This document shows, one piece after another, positions 1-12,500 of a DNA stretch of 64,000 nucleotides. The DNA is taken from contig CM114272.1 in assembly GCA_050084515.1 (NCBI GenBank), forward strand, positions 61,380,001 through 61,444,000. The letters are read 5' to 3'. The DNA comes from Blasia pusilla (Eukaryota; Marchantiophyta; Marchantiopsida; Blasiales). The translations under genes were made by a program, and so were the position numbers. Under the pieces are notes generated by a model, which was not told where the DNA came from, ran no database searches, and was given only the letters and a program-made list of their open reading frames with translations. The number at the start of each line of letters is the position of its first letter. Position 1 is the stretch's first letter.

Positions 1-3000
1 TGATATTCTCCTATAGCCCTTGGTCCCATGACTCGATCTCAAGTAGTGGGACCTCACTTTCGCTCCTTGCTTGATTAACTTCTTGACCAACTTCCATCCA
101 ATTTGATGTATAATCAAGCAAGTTTCACTCAAAATCAATAATGGAGTGTCAGCCCACGCTCAATCAAGTCACGATTGATACTGATTTCTTCACCATATTT
201 ATCTCAAGAACTCCGTCCTTATAATTTGATCCTAAATTGCTCCACTCATGAGAAACTCCACCAAAATTGAGAAGCCTCCCCCTCTTCAATTCCTACCAAA
301 CAACAATTGTGACTGCACACAAAATATAGTGTAGAAAGAAATCATTGGATGAAAGAAAATTTAGAGATTGTTTCAAAACCAGATTCAATTTGGCATCTGT
401 ACTTCATACGGGCATATTACTCGTCTATATCATTATCACTCATCTCAAAAGTGGATATCTTGTAGTTTTGACTCAATCGAGTGTGAATTTTGAGGTTCAG
501 TTAAGTTATTTCATATTGAGATACTTAATGTGTGCATTGTAAGGGCATGGTGTTGTGTTTTTTTCTCTCATTAAATGGGTTAAATAATAGTATATTTAAC
601 CATGTTGAAAATTCATTGTCTAAAACAATGATATCAAATCCTTATTTTATTACTTTCAACAAATGTTTTTGTTTAAATTTGTGAGGGTTAATATGACATA
701 AGTTAAGGGCACTATTGAATTTGCAATTACATATGTTTTGATTTCAAAGGATCCCATCATTAGTCACGGTTGCTCTCCTATCCATAACACATGCATTACT
801 TAAGTAGAAACTTCAAGTGAGATTCTTTGAGTGCTCATAAGTGTCTTAATCTAAGGAGACACAAAGATAATATAAGCGGGACTAATACTTACAAGCGCGT
901 GCGCTTATTCAAAGGGGGGCTCTCTACCCATCCAGAGAGGGTCCATACGTGTTTGTCTCTCTAATCCTCATTAGTATGCCCCGTCTCCATACCTCAATCT
1001 TCCCTTTTCAAAGGAATGATGAGCAATGGAGGAAGGTCAAGTCATTCCTCCTCTATGATCCCATCTCCTCACCCAATTGAAAATATTATTCCATATCTTT
1101 CCTCCCCTCTTACATTGAAATTTAATAGGTCAAAAAATTCCATATGAAGTCCTTCCTTTTTAAAAGTTTCTCTCTTTCCCTTTATTGTTGAACATTAAGA
1201 TTTTTAATACCCCTTAAAAGACCTTCCATCTTCTCTCCCCTTCCTACTGAAAATTAAATTTTATCTCCCATTCACTCATCTAATGGAAATAAAATAATTT
1301 ATACACTTCCATATAGAGCCCCCCATTGTTGAAAATTTGAGCCTTTCTCTTTCCATGATAATATTCCTAGAAAAAAGAATTTTGAATTTCTCTTTTGTTA
1401 AAACAATAACTTCCTCCTTTCTTTCCTTTATTTTCTTCCTTCAACTACTTTTAGAAAAAAAAAATTACTTCTTGTAAAATTAGTTGTGAAAATTTTTCGG
1501 TTTTGCTATTGGAGAGTAGATCCTTGATTTGCAAACACTTATCTGTTTGATATATGACAACCGGGCAACAAGAAAATATTTCTAATACTACGAGCAACAA
1601 GAAAATCTTTGGGGGCAACAATCTTTTCTTGAAATTGTGTGCATGGTTAGTTGAGTGAGGGCACGAGTTTTAAACTAGAATATTTGGTATGAATAGGGAG
1701 TTTAACATCCTATAGATGCTAGCCAAAATAATGGCATAGATGAATATCTTTTATATATATGAAATACTAGTGAAAATAATTGGGGAATTACTTAGCTCAT
1801 TTTTTCCAATTTTAGCAATCCCTCCTAGGGAATTGCACCAATTTTCTCACCAATCTATTTTTTCTTGAAAATTGGTGCAATTCTCACCAATCTATTTTCT
1901 TCAAAATTGGTGAGATCTCACCAATCTATTTTTTCAAGATCCTTTTCCATTTTCTTAAAATTTATTTTATTTCTATATTATTTTGAATCTATTATTAACA
2001 TAGGGTAAACCTCCACCATGAGAGGTGTCATTCATGAACACTTTCGTAGTTTTATGATTTCAAGATACAATAGATCATGAATGCTTTCATAGTAGGTTAT
2101 GTAATGGATACACAAGTGGTATGGTATTTATTGCACTAAGTGTGGGAGAGATCGTGTGCGTCAGGCCTCCTAAAGAAATAAAAATATGTCTTTTCACACA
2201 AATGATAATAACAATGCCCCTTAAGACCATATTTGAGGCCCTAGAAAATTGGTGGCACTATCATTTGGGGACATAGTCTCATAGAGGTTAAAAGTTTAAA
2301 ATCCGTCGTGGAAGCAATTTCAAGCAAAACGCAAAGAGAGTTGGAATGGAAAAACCTCCAAAATTTTGGAAATCAATATGACTTGTAATACGCGCAATGA
2401 CCACCAATAAGAGCAAGAAATACTATGAATTTTGGCTCAATCGAAACCCTCACAATGGACCCGCGCTTGGCACAATAAATATAATGAGTTTGAGAATCTC
2501 TCCTACGCTTAGTCTAATAAATGCAATTAAAAGGAATCACATTTATTTCTTTTGGAGGCATGGAACTTTCTTCCACACTCACATTTACACCAACATCATT
2601 TTTGGGAGTCAAGCCTTTATTATCCTATTATGATTTCAAGTTTTCTCTAAGGAGATACCATTTCTTAATGGATCAAATAACTCCACAGAGGAGAGGGATT
2701 CATTATTGCAATGGCAAGCCTGATTTTTCTATAATATTTTTCATTTGCTACACATCTAATTCTACCTCATTCCAATTTCTTAATTGGTAAAAGCTTCATT
2801 ATCATTTGAGAACTTATCTTCAAGAATTTTCATCAAAGGAATTTTTCAAACACTTCTTGAGGCAACTCTGCCACTCATCAAACTTGTCTACCTTCATGTG
2901 TGGATAAAGGAGCATATGATTGGTTTATTGCAAATCCACTTATTCTTCCATTTCATTTTTCACAAAACACATTCTCACCATTTCTACATTTTTTCCTCAA

Positions 3001-3800
3001 ACTTATTGTAGGTGTGTCTAATTGTGTACAAAAAACATGTTGATGCAAATTTTAGGCAATTCTTTGATATGCATAAGGTGAAGAACCCAAAAAAAAAACC
3101 CACGATTTAATAAAACAAAAATTACATTAATGATTCATATTACAAGATGTATTGATAGGCACACGAAACTACATATTCTACCTTTTACTACACAAACAAC
3201 CTTCCATCAAGTTTGACTGTCATATCATCCATTACATTCATCTATCAAGTGATATGACAGTTCATGATCTAACATATTTTAATATTATGTCCGATTATAA
3301 GTACTAAAAGTTGGTAACTGCTCATCTCTTCATCCATTCCATCTAATCTACAATTAATATTCAGATAAGATTTGTTCCAAATTCTTATTTGAAGAACTAG
3401 TTAAATTGTTTTAGTGTTTGCTTGTTACCCTTTTCATTTTGCATTCTTTTCTACGTTTCATAACTCTTTACCTCCTTGAGATGTGATTGCCTTCCTAATC
3501 CTCTTATGAAATTTATTTTATAATAAAATGGAGATTTCCCTTTTATGCTTTCAGTTATCCTAAGTAAGACTAGAGAACATTCATTACCTCAAGAAACTAC
3601 TTCAAATTTAGATCATATGCAACTCGCGATAATGAGTAGTAAGAGTAGTTAAGCTTCGGCGAAGATTTTCATATTATAGAATTTATAGCCAACGCCTCTG
3701 CCCACTACAATCTTTCCTTATAGTATGTAGATATTCTCTTCTAGTTAAGATTAAAATCGTTCATCCCACTTTCTACTCCTTAGTTGCCTTGGTTAGTCTA
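1..3800. other. AT-rich non-genic DNA
   Basis: I see no convincing gene here. The stretch is AT-rich with many short homopolymers, and all open frames are under 90 codons with no recognisable motif. At 1797-1945 there is a run of related short pieces around 'attggtgcaattctcacc' in two or three imperfect copies. It may be decayed mobile DNA, but nothing identifies a family. Confidence 0.6.
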
Positions 3801-3882
3801 GGCTCTAATCTTCTTTGTTGGAAACACACTTAAAAGCAATTTTTAGAGACACTGTGTCATATGGGGATATTCCCATGGAGAT

Positions 3883-4170
3883 TTGGGCCCTTATTTGGTC
3901 TTGTTCCAAGAAGGGGACATACTCATGGGCGGGCGCTTTCCCCCTCATCTCGGCCTTCTGTGTCATACCACTTACCTACACCACAACGATCCAGTTTTGA
4001 CTAGGCCTCCCCCGACCACCGATAGAATCCGGAGTCTGAATCTTCTTGGTGTACATTTGGCATGTTGTCTAGTTGGGGGTGAGAGGAGTGCGGGAGTTTG
4101 TGGCAGCTCGCATGGTGGCATAAGGGAGATTGCTTCAAGGACTTACATAACAATAATCACATTAATATAA
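3883..4170 (+). other. Short unidentified open frame
   Basis: A 95-codon frame in a locally more GC-rich patch. No domain, signal or homology is recognisable, and no clear TATA box or splice sites were found around it. It may be a chance frame or a fragment of a decayed element. Confidence 0.15.
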
Positions 4171-4422
4171 CCTCTGAAACCCGAAAAAAAACTCCTCATG
4201 GATAACATTGTCAACAATAGCTACTCTTGATCCAATAACGAGCATTGCACACTCGAGAGAATTGCCACTTATAGCGTAGAACAAAGGGATGAACTATCTA
4301 CAACGAACAGATATGTCCTATGGAGCCTCTCTACGTCCCCACACTCCTGAAAAAGATTGGTCTACACATGAATCTTCCAAACAACAAAATTGATTGACAT
4401 ACATGTGATGACAATTTTAAGA

Positions 4423-4617
4423 GACTAGCATAATGCCCGTGCTTTTTTGCACGAGTAAAAATCACCCTCGAGAATGGCCATCTCGCTCATTAATTTAGGT
4501 CCAATTCTTCCGCCATGTTAATTTAAGTCTAATGTTAGGAGCCAAAATGAACCCATATCACCGCACTAGGAGGAAGGGATTTCAAACCCCTTCCTCTTAT
4601 ACTTATATAGATATAGC
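4423..4617. mobile_element. Possible small non-autonomous element (MITE or Helitron-like)
   Basis: One end carries a 'TAATGCCCGTGC' stretch followed by an imperfect match to its complement (TTTGCACGAG). This resembles the GCCCGTGC...GCACGG termini of many small plant elements. The other end has a hairpin with 9-bp arms (GAGGAAGGG at 4570, CCCTTCCTC at 4588) followed by AT-rich sequence. The family assignment is an inference and no target duplication was identified. Confidence 0.3.
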
Positions 4618-5619
4618 TGGATTGATTCATAATAATAATTCATTCATTTGAGAGTTCATAATTCATTATTTGAGACATAGTCGTGTGCTAAAACACTCCC
4701 TATATATGTGTGTTAATGAAACGGTCTCCGACATGAGATTCAACCCCCCGTCTGCCTCAGTTCACGCGATTGAGATTTGGATCATCCATACTTCAGTTGT
4801 GTACGCCACCGCCCCCCGAATTGAAACTCATGTCCGAATACCTTCACTCCATATCTCCAACACGTTGAGCATGAATGACGTGAAGGGAATCTTGGACTCG
4901 GACAGCAGACCTGTTACGGTTAGGAAAATCCAGCTTTTGAGATTTTAGGATATGGTCGAGTGCGCCGATGGCAATAAGAATGCACAAAACCGTCCGTAAC
5001 TGCCCGAAGAAGACGAGACGAAGAAGTCCGAATAGACATGAAGTAGATTTGATGAGCAAAGAACTCAAGCGAGACACGATGATCCTCGCCACCAAAGCCT
5101 CGTGAGCGCGGGGAGGCTGGCCTGGGGAGGGCGAGAGCACGATCAGGAACCGTGGCTGTCGAAATGTACTAAAAGAGCTGCAGGCAGACGATCGACCTGA
5201 GATTCGTAATCTCGAAGCTCGCGAGAATCATCGCATCCACTCTCGGTTGCGCTCCAGGCACCCACCTGCGCGCGATGTCGACGCTTCATCCCACTGACTT
5301 TCATGGTGCAGATCGATTCAAAAGGGAGGCAATTAATACACGGAGAAATCTTACAAGGCTGCCGAAATTCTCCGCTGGTATCTATGAAGGACGCGAGACC
5401 GAGCATCTACCTTGCGTATCCATCCGCCGTAGTCCGTGAGGATCGGCCTTCACTGCCCGAGCTGGAGGGAACAAGACGAGTACATCTTCTCTACGCTGAC
5501 GTTGCTCTGATACGATCTAAAGCATCTGTGAAAAAAGAGTCTGACTTCAGCAGCATCGGGAAAAACAAAGACCAAACAAGATTCACGACCCAAACACACG
5601 TTTCCGCCTCTACTCGAAA

Positions 5620-5865
5620 TCATAAGTAGTGCGCAGAGCAAACGAAACGACTTGAAAGACGGACAAGCCCTCCGCGTTCACGCGAACCCAAATCGAACGT
5701 CCTACTGCATACGCAGACACTGAAGTTCAGGCTCTCCAAACTAAAACCTAGTCTGCTTGCAACTTCATCCCACCTCATCGTCGTCGAGATCAATACTCGC
5801 CTGAGAGCGAAAATCCAAACTAGGGGAACAAATTTCTTCGCATCACAAGGCTTTCGAGAAGCCAT
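5620..5865 (-). CDS. Possible first exon of an unidentified minus-strand gene
   Basis: From an ATG at 5865 (minus strand, context CTCAGATGGCTT) an 82-codon frame begins MASRKPCDAKKF and is rich in basic and hydrophobic residues. A possible splice donor (CTAG/GTTTTAG) lies inside, near residue 46, so the real exon may be shorter. The surrounding 4.7-6.2 kb is more GC-rich than its flanks and has further open minus-strand frames (5143-5406, 4844-5140) that could be later exons or untranslated sequence. I recognise no family. It might equally be a promoter or leader region of a gene outside my recognition. Confidence 0.25.
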   Translation of the reverse strand: MASRKPCDAKKFVPLVWIFALRRVLISTTMRWDEVASRLGFSLESLNFSVCVCSRTFDLGSRERGGLVRLSSRFVCSAHYL

Positions 5866-6916
5866 CTGAGAGTGAAAACTGACGCAACAGAAGAATTTCA
5901 ACTTCGTTGAGAAACTCTATTCACTCCCCACCATAACTGTACGCGAGAATTACCGCCAGGCAGCGGCCAGTCCAACACACCCGATGCTTTCCTCTCCACT
6001 ATCCAAACCGGGGCGCGGAGTCGTCGGCATTTACACGCAGTCCCGACTCGACATTTGCGAAGGTGACTTCATCTGGAATAACTTGCTCAACCTGTTCCTC
6101 GACATGTCATTTTGAAGGACTTTAACCTCTTTAGAAGATGTGTGATTCACAGCAGAGAAAGACCATGACCGATTCTAAACGCCATTGACGACTCAGGTCA
6201 GAACCAGAGAAGAGAGACCAGACTTCCTCTTAGAACTCTTCTTGAAATAAAATGCAGCAAAACTACCCCAAAAAAATTTTTCGTGTGCCACACAATGGAC
6301 GCTTCATATGTAAGGGTTAACATTCCTCTTCAAAAAAGCACTTACCCCATTCCTACTACCTACCATAGTGTTGGAAATCGGAAATCAAAACCAACCATTT
6401 TCTCAAAATTCAATTCCCATTCCCTAAGAAAGATACTAAACAATATGAAATGGAGCAACCTTGATCAATCCTAAGAAGGGACTTGACCTTCATGGTAATG
6501 GTGATTCATCTACCATTATTCCGTAAAAGGGACTCTCCGCTATCATATGTGCACATGTCTTGTCATCCTGATACATCGATTTTGTGAGCAGCTGAGTAAT
6601 CAGGAATTAAACTTAGATGGTATCGAAAAAGATTAAGCACCAAAAAGTTTCTATTGGTGCTTGCAATAAGAGTTTTTCTACCACTCAAGCCAGTTTTTAA
6701 TGTTCGATTTACCATGGTGAAATCTTCACATTGATGGCTCGGATGTGGCTTCAGATTTCCCTCCCGAGTCCTTCGAATACCCCCGTGTGAGGATTGAACA
6801 TTCAAACCTTTCTGCGGTTTGCATTGTTGGCTGAAATATTAAGGAACTTTGGCGTACTTTGAAACCCTTTGGTCGTTCTGGAAGTTGGAACCAATGAAAG
6901 GCTCCCAAAACTTCAA

Positions 6917-7604
6917 CCACGACGAGAGTTAGCGTTTGGGATTAGGGAGGGGCGCAGGACTGAGTCCCAAAGTCGGAGAGTGGTGGTTGAAACGTACGTG
7001 GTTGAAAGTTTAGCAATCGCAACAAGGCGCCCAAGACAAGGTGTTGCGTGGTGTTGACAAGCTGTAAAAACTAATCTTCTAAAAACGCCGGTGTGAGGCT
7101 TTAAGACAGTTGTGCCCGGACGGCAATCGGTGTACCGCACTACGAAGAGAGTGAGGGTGTCGGTTGGAAGGCCGTCGCATGAGGATGCGACGGTGAGTCA
7201 GTCGGTCGCAAGAGAGGAAAGGAGCCACGCCACGGGAGAGAGCGCGAGGTGGTGCGAGAAGCTATGGCGAGAGGGAGTGCCTTTGTGGCTTGAATACTTT
7301 TCTCCAGTTTTGGAAGTCAACGACTTCCTTCGCTTCCTCTCTCGCCCGAAACTTGCACCTTTATGCGGTTTCGAATTCGGCGTCTGCGGTCGTTCCCGCC
7401 ACGACGAGGTTAGCGTTTGGGACGGGGCGCAGGACTGCAGTCGGAGGAGTGGTGGTTGAAACGTACGTGGTTGAAAGTTTACGTGGTGTTGCGTGGTGTG
7501 GCTACACAGTTGGAAGGCCGTCGCATATGCGACGGTGAGTCAGTCGGTGAGGAAAGGAGCCATACGAGAGCGCTCGCAGGAGGTTAGAGAGTGCCTTTGT
7601 GGCT
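6917..7604 (+). repeat. Direct duplication of the upstream region of the 7605 gene
   Basis: Two imperfect copies, 6917-7294 and 7399-7604, share in the same order: a CCACGACGAG start, a GGGCGCAGGACTG block, GTGGTTGAAACGTACGTGG, a GTTGGAAGG block with a palindrome, GTGAGTCAGTCGGT, and the 'GTGCCTTTGTGGCT' that immediately precedes the start codon in copy 2. The second copy is shorter by small deletions. The gene thus has two copies of its promoter or leader in tandem, the nearer one ending at the ATG. Confidence 0.75.
7518..7535. promoter_or_regulatory. 18-bp perfect palindrome in the duplicated leader
   Basis: CCGTCGCATATGCGACGG is a perfect palindrome 70 bases before the start codon. The upstream copy of the duplication keeps both arms (7172-7180 and 7185-7193) separated by GAGG. 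Retention of both arms in both copies suggests a dimeric protein site or a leader hairpin. The function is inferred. Confidence 0.4.
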
Positions 7605-8815
7605 ATGGCATTCACAGGGGCCCTCGCGGCCGCGGGAGCGCGATTCAGTGAGCCAGATGGCCTGAAATGCGGCAGCTATTCGCAATTGGTTTCTGCGCAA
7701 AGAGCTAGAGATCATACCAGAGTTTCTCTGTGTAGGAATGGTGCAGTTCGCCGGTATGGAGCCTTGTTGTTTGCGGTGCCTCGCAAAGACGGAGATGGCC
7801 TTGCGTTTGGACGCGAGAGATTTCGAGTGTTGGCGCAGAGCAGAGCAGAGATGGAGCAGCAGGACTCCGGAAGCAAGAGTACTGTGGATCCTGAGACTGG
7901 AATTGACGCAGATGGATATGTGACGGCTGCTCTTCCGAAGGAATTTTTGGAGCTGATGGAGGATGAGGGAGACCCTCCGAATTACCGTCTCATGGGCTTC
8001 GGTATTGCTTCTTTTATCTGTGCAGTTATGGAAGCTGAGGATGTTGCTCTTACCTCTGATGGATCATCTCTGTTGAAAACAACGTCTGACCTCTGGCGTG
8101 TGGAATGGCAGCGCTCGTGGTAGCTGTTTTGGCCCGCAAAGTGATCTGGAGTGAGCTACGGCGCTGGGGAGATCTCGCAGTGTTTTCAGGTCTGTTTGTT
8201 GTGGACCTTGTAATTGCAGCGTACTCAAAGCTGTTAATTGTGGGAGGTGAGCCTCTTCTCTCAGTTATCACTGCCGTAGCCTGCGTGGGCTTGACAATTG
8301 TCAATTGCTTAAGGGTTTTAGGCGATGCGATTCCAATTCGAGCCGTGAGTTTTGCCATCTTCCTGTCTACGATCGTTCTTCTCGTCGGGGAGAGTGTATC
8401 TGAAACCTACTCTACTGCTCCGAATTCTTTTCCCAGCCGCAATGTTCTGGACATATCTGGATTGTTAGGGCTGGCTGGAATGCTTGGAATTCTCTCGCAA
8501 GAGGTATTTCTGCTCTCCTTGATAGCCGTCACAACCTTTCTGCTGGGAGTGAAAAAGCTCAATCCTGTGGCAGGGTTTACCCCTGCAGTGGCTGCTTTAG
8601 TAGCCGTTTCTGGACCCCGTATTCGTTATCCAGTCCTTGCTACTTTCGTTGGGTCCGCTGTCTTTAGATACTGGAAAATGGGGTATTTGTCCCAGGGGGC
8701 TGTCATGGGTAGAAGGAAAGGAGAATACCCCAGGGTGCTCGTAGCGTTAGTGTATCTAGTAGCTATCTCTATGGTATGTAAAGTCATCTTCGCTGTTGAG
8801 GCGATCTTCTTCTAG
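7605..8815 (+). CDS. Unidentified, probably plastid-targeted multi-pass membrane protein (frame changes once)
   Basis: The first ATG of the frame (7605) follows the duplicated leader. The first about 80 residues are rich in Ala, Arg and Ser and poor in acidic residues, like a chloroplast transit peptide (prediction not run). A short acidic stretch follows (GIDADGY...ELMEDEGDPPNYR). The first frame stops at 8123 and a second opens at about 8090 and runs to 8815. It encodes about 235 residues with six or more hydrophobic segments (for example near VFSGLFVVDLVIAAY, GLLGLAGMLGIL and ALVYLVAISMVCKVIF). Either an intron of about 112 nt (donor GGTATT near 8000, acceptor GCAG ending at 8111, which restores the frame) joins the two halves, or there is a one-base frameshift near 8105. 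I recognise no family. Membrane topology is inferred from composition. Confidence 0.6.
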
Positions 8816-11380
8816 AAAGTGACACTCCTTCGATTGAGGGCGCATATTTTAGTTAATCTTCGTTTTGCATAGTATCGGTTTCACGATACTGGTAAGACGC
8901 AGGCACATGTATACGAGGTGTCGATTTCCGGCTTAAGTGTAGGGTATGGAACTGAGTTAGCAGGTCAATTAGATGAGATTTCTGGCAGAGTTGGCTAACC
9001 AAAGAGTGGAAAGGGTATGTCAGGCTCCTAGCTTCTTGCTGTATGTAAGATCTGCAGTTGAAACCCTTACCCGGGCTTTGTGCGAGTGTACTCAGAAAGG
9101 TGCTGGAATTATACCACAAGTTCATAATTCAAAATTATGCGAGAATTCCGTGCATTTGTAAGCAAGTGAATGAAGAGGCTGTTTTTTTTCCAAATAGTTC
9201 TTAGGTACTGTTTGATTCCGTGGTGATCAAAGAATCTCTGAGACAGAAATTGATTAGCTGCTCAAGCGGCAGAGTCGGCCTTAAACCCTAAATGCTCCCA
9301 GTCATTTTGAAAGACTTCTTAATCCACTCAATAGGAAAGATTTTGGACAGAGGGATGTAGAACCATCACCAAACTAGGCATACCTGAGCGTTTGTCAATT
9401 CATTTTCATCTGCTGCTGCAATAAACTAGAAGTCTCACATGATGTACACTAAAACTATTGAACAATAAAGTGTCCTGTAAGGGTGATTTCTTTAAGTTGT
9501 CACTTGACTAGATCATATCTAGATAGCACAAATTATAGTAGACATTGTGGAAAGACCGACAGAGATCGTACAATCTCCTCCAAAGAACTTCCCCAGCTCC
9601 TTCCATGCACGTGCCCTAATCTTCTGTGCGTAGTGAAAATGTGGCAGGAGTGTACTTTCAACGAGCTAACATTGATTAGATTTTTTGTCATTCTTCCCAC
9701 TTAAATCTTCTGTCGTTCTTCCTGAGGTTTAACGCTTTGCAGTTCTCACTTCTGCCTTTTGGTCCCACCTCCACTCATCATCACAAATTATTTCCCCAAG
9801 TGTTTGCTTTGATCTTTTCTGTAACAATGTTACTTGCTTAGTGTTTAGTTGTACATGATTGAACCAATTCAGAAAAATCCGAATAAACATATTGAGGTTT
9901 GAGACATTCACCGTCCAGATCTTTGAACAACTCTCTGTTTATAAGACTTCAGTTAAAAGTCATGGGTTGTTACCCGGTTGTAACCTGATTTGTTGGAAAG
10001 AAGGTGTGGGGATTAAAAATTGGATATGAGATCAGTTCTAGGAATTCTTGTGCTCATCAGTTGCTGGATATTTTAAGATGAACGATCATCCAGTCTGATT
10101 GATGAATACCTCTCACTGATACGAGGGGATTTTGGAAATTCGTGAGGAATTCCACATGCAATCAACCAGGGTGGTGAATTTATTCAAGAACTCTTGTGAT
10201 GCACACACACACACAGAGGAAATGTTCCTGCATCAGGAACAGTTCAAGAAACCATTTGCAACCTTTCTACAAGATTACACACACTCGTCCTTGCCACCCA
10301 AGAAAAATCTGCTGGCAGACTACAAAACTGCCATCCTACATCCTCTTAATAGCTGAAACCTAAGAAGGGGATCTCACTAAACTGAATCTGTATGAGCTCA
10401 GTATTCAACCAAGAGTGGAGCATCCATACACAAGTCCAACTGCACAATCCTCGTTTGCACTTGAACAGTCTCGGCTGCAGGAGTTAACCTTTTGGGATCA
10501 CTTTCCACTATCTTATGTGACTGCATTCCTAAACTGTCCTAATGTCTACAAGACCAGTTCCACACTGGGGCTCTGATAAATCAGATTTATTCTAGTCATT
10601 ATACAGTTTCACACTGAGACTCTTAGAAAGGGATGAACAATTCAAAGTTTCTGCTCCAAGTTTGCCACTCATGAAAAGAGCCCTGTAGTGGGAGTGTTGG
10701 TTTCATGAGGAGTAGCTGCCCTTATTTCTGTGGTAGGAACTTTTAGCTCAATGTTGGCTCCTTGTAACCCTGGTTTTACTTAGCTCTGTGAGCCCCTCCT
10801 TGTTGCTTCCTTTAGGGTCAGAGTATAGTGAGATCCGGTTCTTTTAGGGTTCAGCTATCAAGAGTGACGACCTGATGTCGATTTATTGCATTAAGAAGCT
10901 CAGCTATCAAGAGTCACGACTGCCGAAGGACGTAGTTTTAAGGATCTGAGGTTGATTGATTGCTTTCTGCACTCACCACATTGTGGCCTTAATTGGAACC
11001 CCAGAAAGTTGGTATCAAACTTTCTGGGGTTTTCCAATTTATTTCATACTCACCGCGATAGTAATGGCTTTCGGTCAGTCTTGTTTGTATTCTGCATGCC
11101 CTCGAGTCCTGTCCAGGTTTTGAAAGAGTTTGTGAGTAGTGATTGAAAAATATAATCGTGGAGAGTGTGTGGATGGATGGTGCAATTTAGGCTGCTTCCT
11201 GGAGTTGTTGTGAGTTTAACACAACAGTTTACGAGACATGTCCGATTATGTCAATGAGAAGGTTTCCCTCAGCGGATGTTAAAAAGGTCCAAGAGGTTAT
11301 ATTCAAAGCCCTGGGAGCACTAGCTAAGTTCTTTGATTTCTCAAGATGAAAGCAGTCTGAGGCAAACTTGGGTTTGTTCA
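8816..11380. other. Intergenic region, no gene seen
   Basis: This stretch contains short open frames only, none with recognisable content. It holds a CA microsatellite (about 10204-10217), a repeated block (CAGCTATCAAGAGT) near 10853 and 10901, and the hairpin at 10991-11039. Sequence just after 8815 probably includes the 3' untranslated region of the upstream gene. Confidence 0.5.
10991..11039. repeat. Inverted repeat, about 20-bp arms
   Basis: AATTGGAACCCCAGAAAGTT (10991-11010) is complementary to 11018-11039 apart from a two-base bulge, with a loop of about 7 nt. A transcript would form a strong short hairpin. It could be a small MITE or part of a small-RNA precursor. No mature miRNA was recognised. 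Confidence 0.5.
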
Positions 11381-11384
11381 TTCT

Positions 11385-12011
11385 TCACTCTGCCTGCTTC
11401 AAGAGGCTGCCACTAGAGCACACAACCTTCAAGGTCCCCATCTGATATAGAGTCGCCGGATAGTGCCAGTGGGAACTGGCCCTACGGAAGCACAACTTAT
11501 AGGGGAAATACATCTGTGAGCAATCAGCTTGGTCGTCCTCAAAGTATCTCTGTCTGGGTATATCCTTCATCGTAAAATTAGAGGCACAGAACACGTTCCT
11601 CATAATCTCAGTGAACTTGTGCGGAAGCAGCAAAATTTCATGTGTCAAAGTGAAGTCCAAATCGAAATGGTTGTATGTTTTCTGCAGGACCATCACAATC
11701 TCAGGGAACTTGAGCTGCGATATCTGAATCACATGTTCGAAGGTGAAGTCCTGAACAATACGGTTCTATAGTTTCTCCAAAATCTGACAGGACTGCACTA
11801 GAGAAACATCTTCCGACATGAAGAAGGGATTAACCTCAACAAGGGCAGAAGAATTTAGAGTGTCCTCGCGAAACATTTGAGTAGCCTGACGATATATGTG
11901 AAGACCTCCTCCACGAACGCTTCTATTGTGATTGAACATCCGTTGACTTACACATGACATCTTCCAACGAGTTTTTCTCACAACACATACTTCGGAACGA
12001 AGCTCCATCAA
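11385..12011 (-). pseudogene. Broken reading frame, unidentified protein
   Basis: On the minus strand a frame of about 81 codons (12011 to 11766) and one of about 115 codons (11732 to 11385) are in the same phase, separated by one TAG at about 11766. A different phase upstream (12060-11940) also reads as protein-like sequence, suggesting an additional frameshift. Composition is that of a soluble globular protein with hydrophobic and acidic helices (for example LVEVNPFFMSEDVSLVQSC). It loosely recalls BTB/BACK-type plant proteins, but I cannot assign it. It is most likely a gene relic. Confidence 0.3.
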
Positions 12012-12468
12012 CTCTTACATCTAAGTTCACACTTAGTTGTAACTGCCTCAGGAGTAACCCAAAATCTACCTATCAATCCCACACGGCATTGATCCAAACT
12101 GAACTCAGGACTACGTCTGAAGTGAAGACTTGGGAATCCTAGGTTGCTTTGAAGGTCAGAGGACTATGATGGAAATCGTCGCGAAGGCTACTATCTTCAC
12201 ATACAAGCAGCCAGTCTCACAAGTCGCGCGACTTGAGAGTGCTTTAGAACGAAGCAAATTTGATCATGGAACCACAAACACGTTTCGTCATAATCAAGCG
12301 GTTGAAAGCTCTATTCTGAAATGGAAATCGGTGACCAACCCTACTCGTTTGAACTGCCACCACCGCATCTGACGGGACCTGTATGCAGTGAGAGAAACGG
12401 CAACTGTCAGGAAGCATGGGCTGGCTGGCTGGCTATGGTGGTGCGAGTGGAGGGAGCTTCGGCAATCG

Positions 12469-12500
12469 CCATTGCAGTACGTTGTCGTGTACTGCAATGG
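12469..12500. repeat. Perfect hairpin, 12-bp arms
   Basis: CCATTGCAGTAC at 12469-12480 is exactly complementary to 12489-12500, with an 8-base loop. It lies about 620 bp upstream of the TATA box at 13120. An adjacent (GGCT)n run (12418-12433) and three copies of AACGCT (12547-12565) make this a repeat-rich upstream region. Confidence 0.5.

Noticed and set aside
4844-5406. Two minus-strand open frames next to the possible exon at 5620-5865
   Set aside because: No consensus splice sites linking them to the upstream frame and no motif. Mentioned only as possible later exons.
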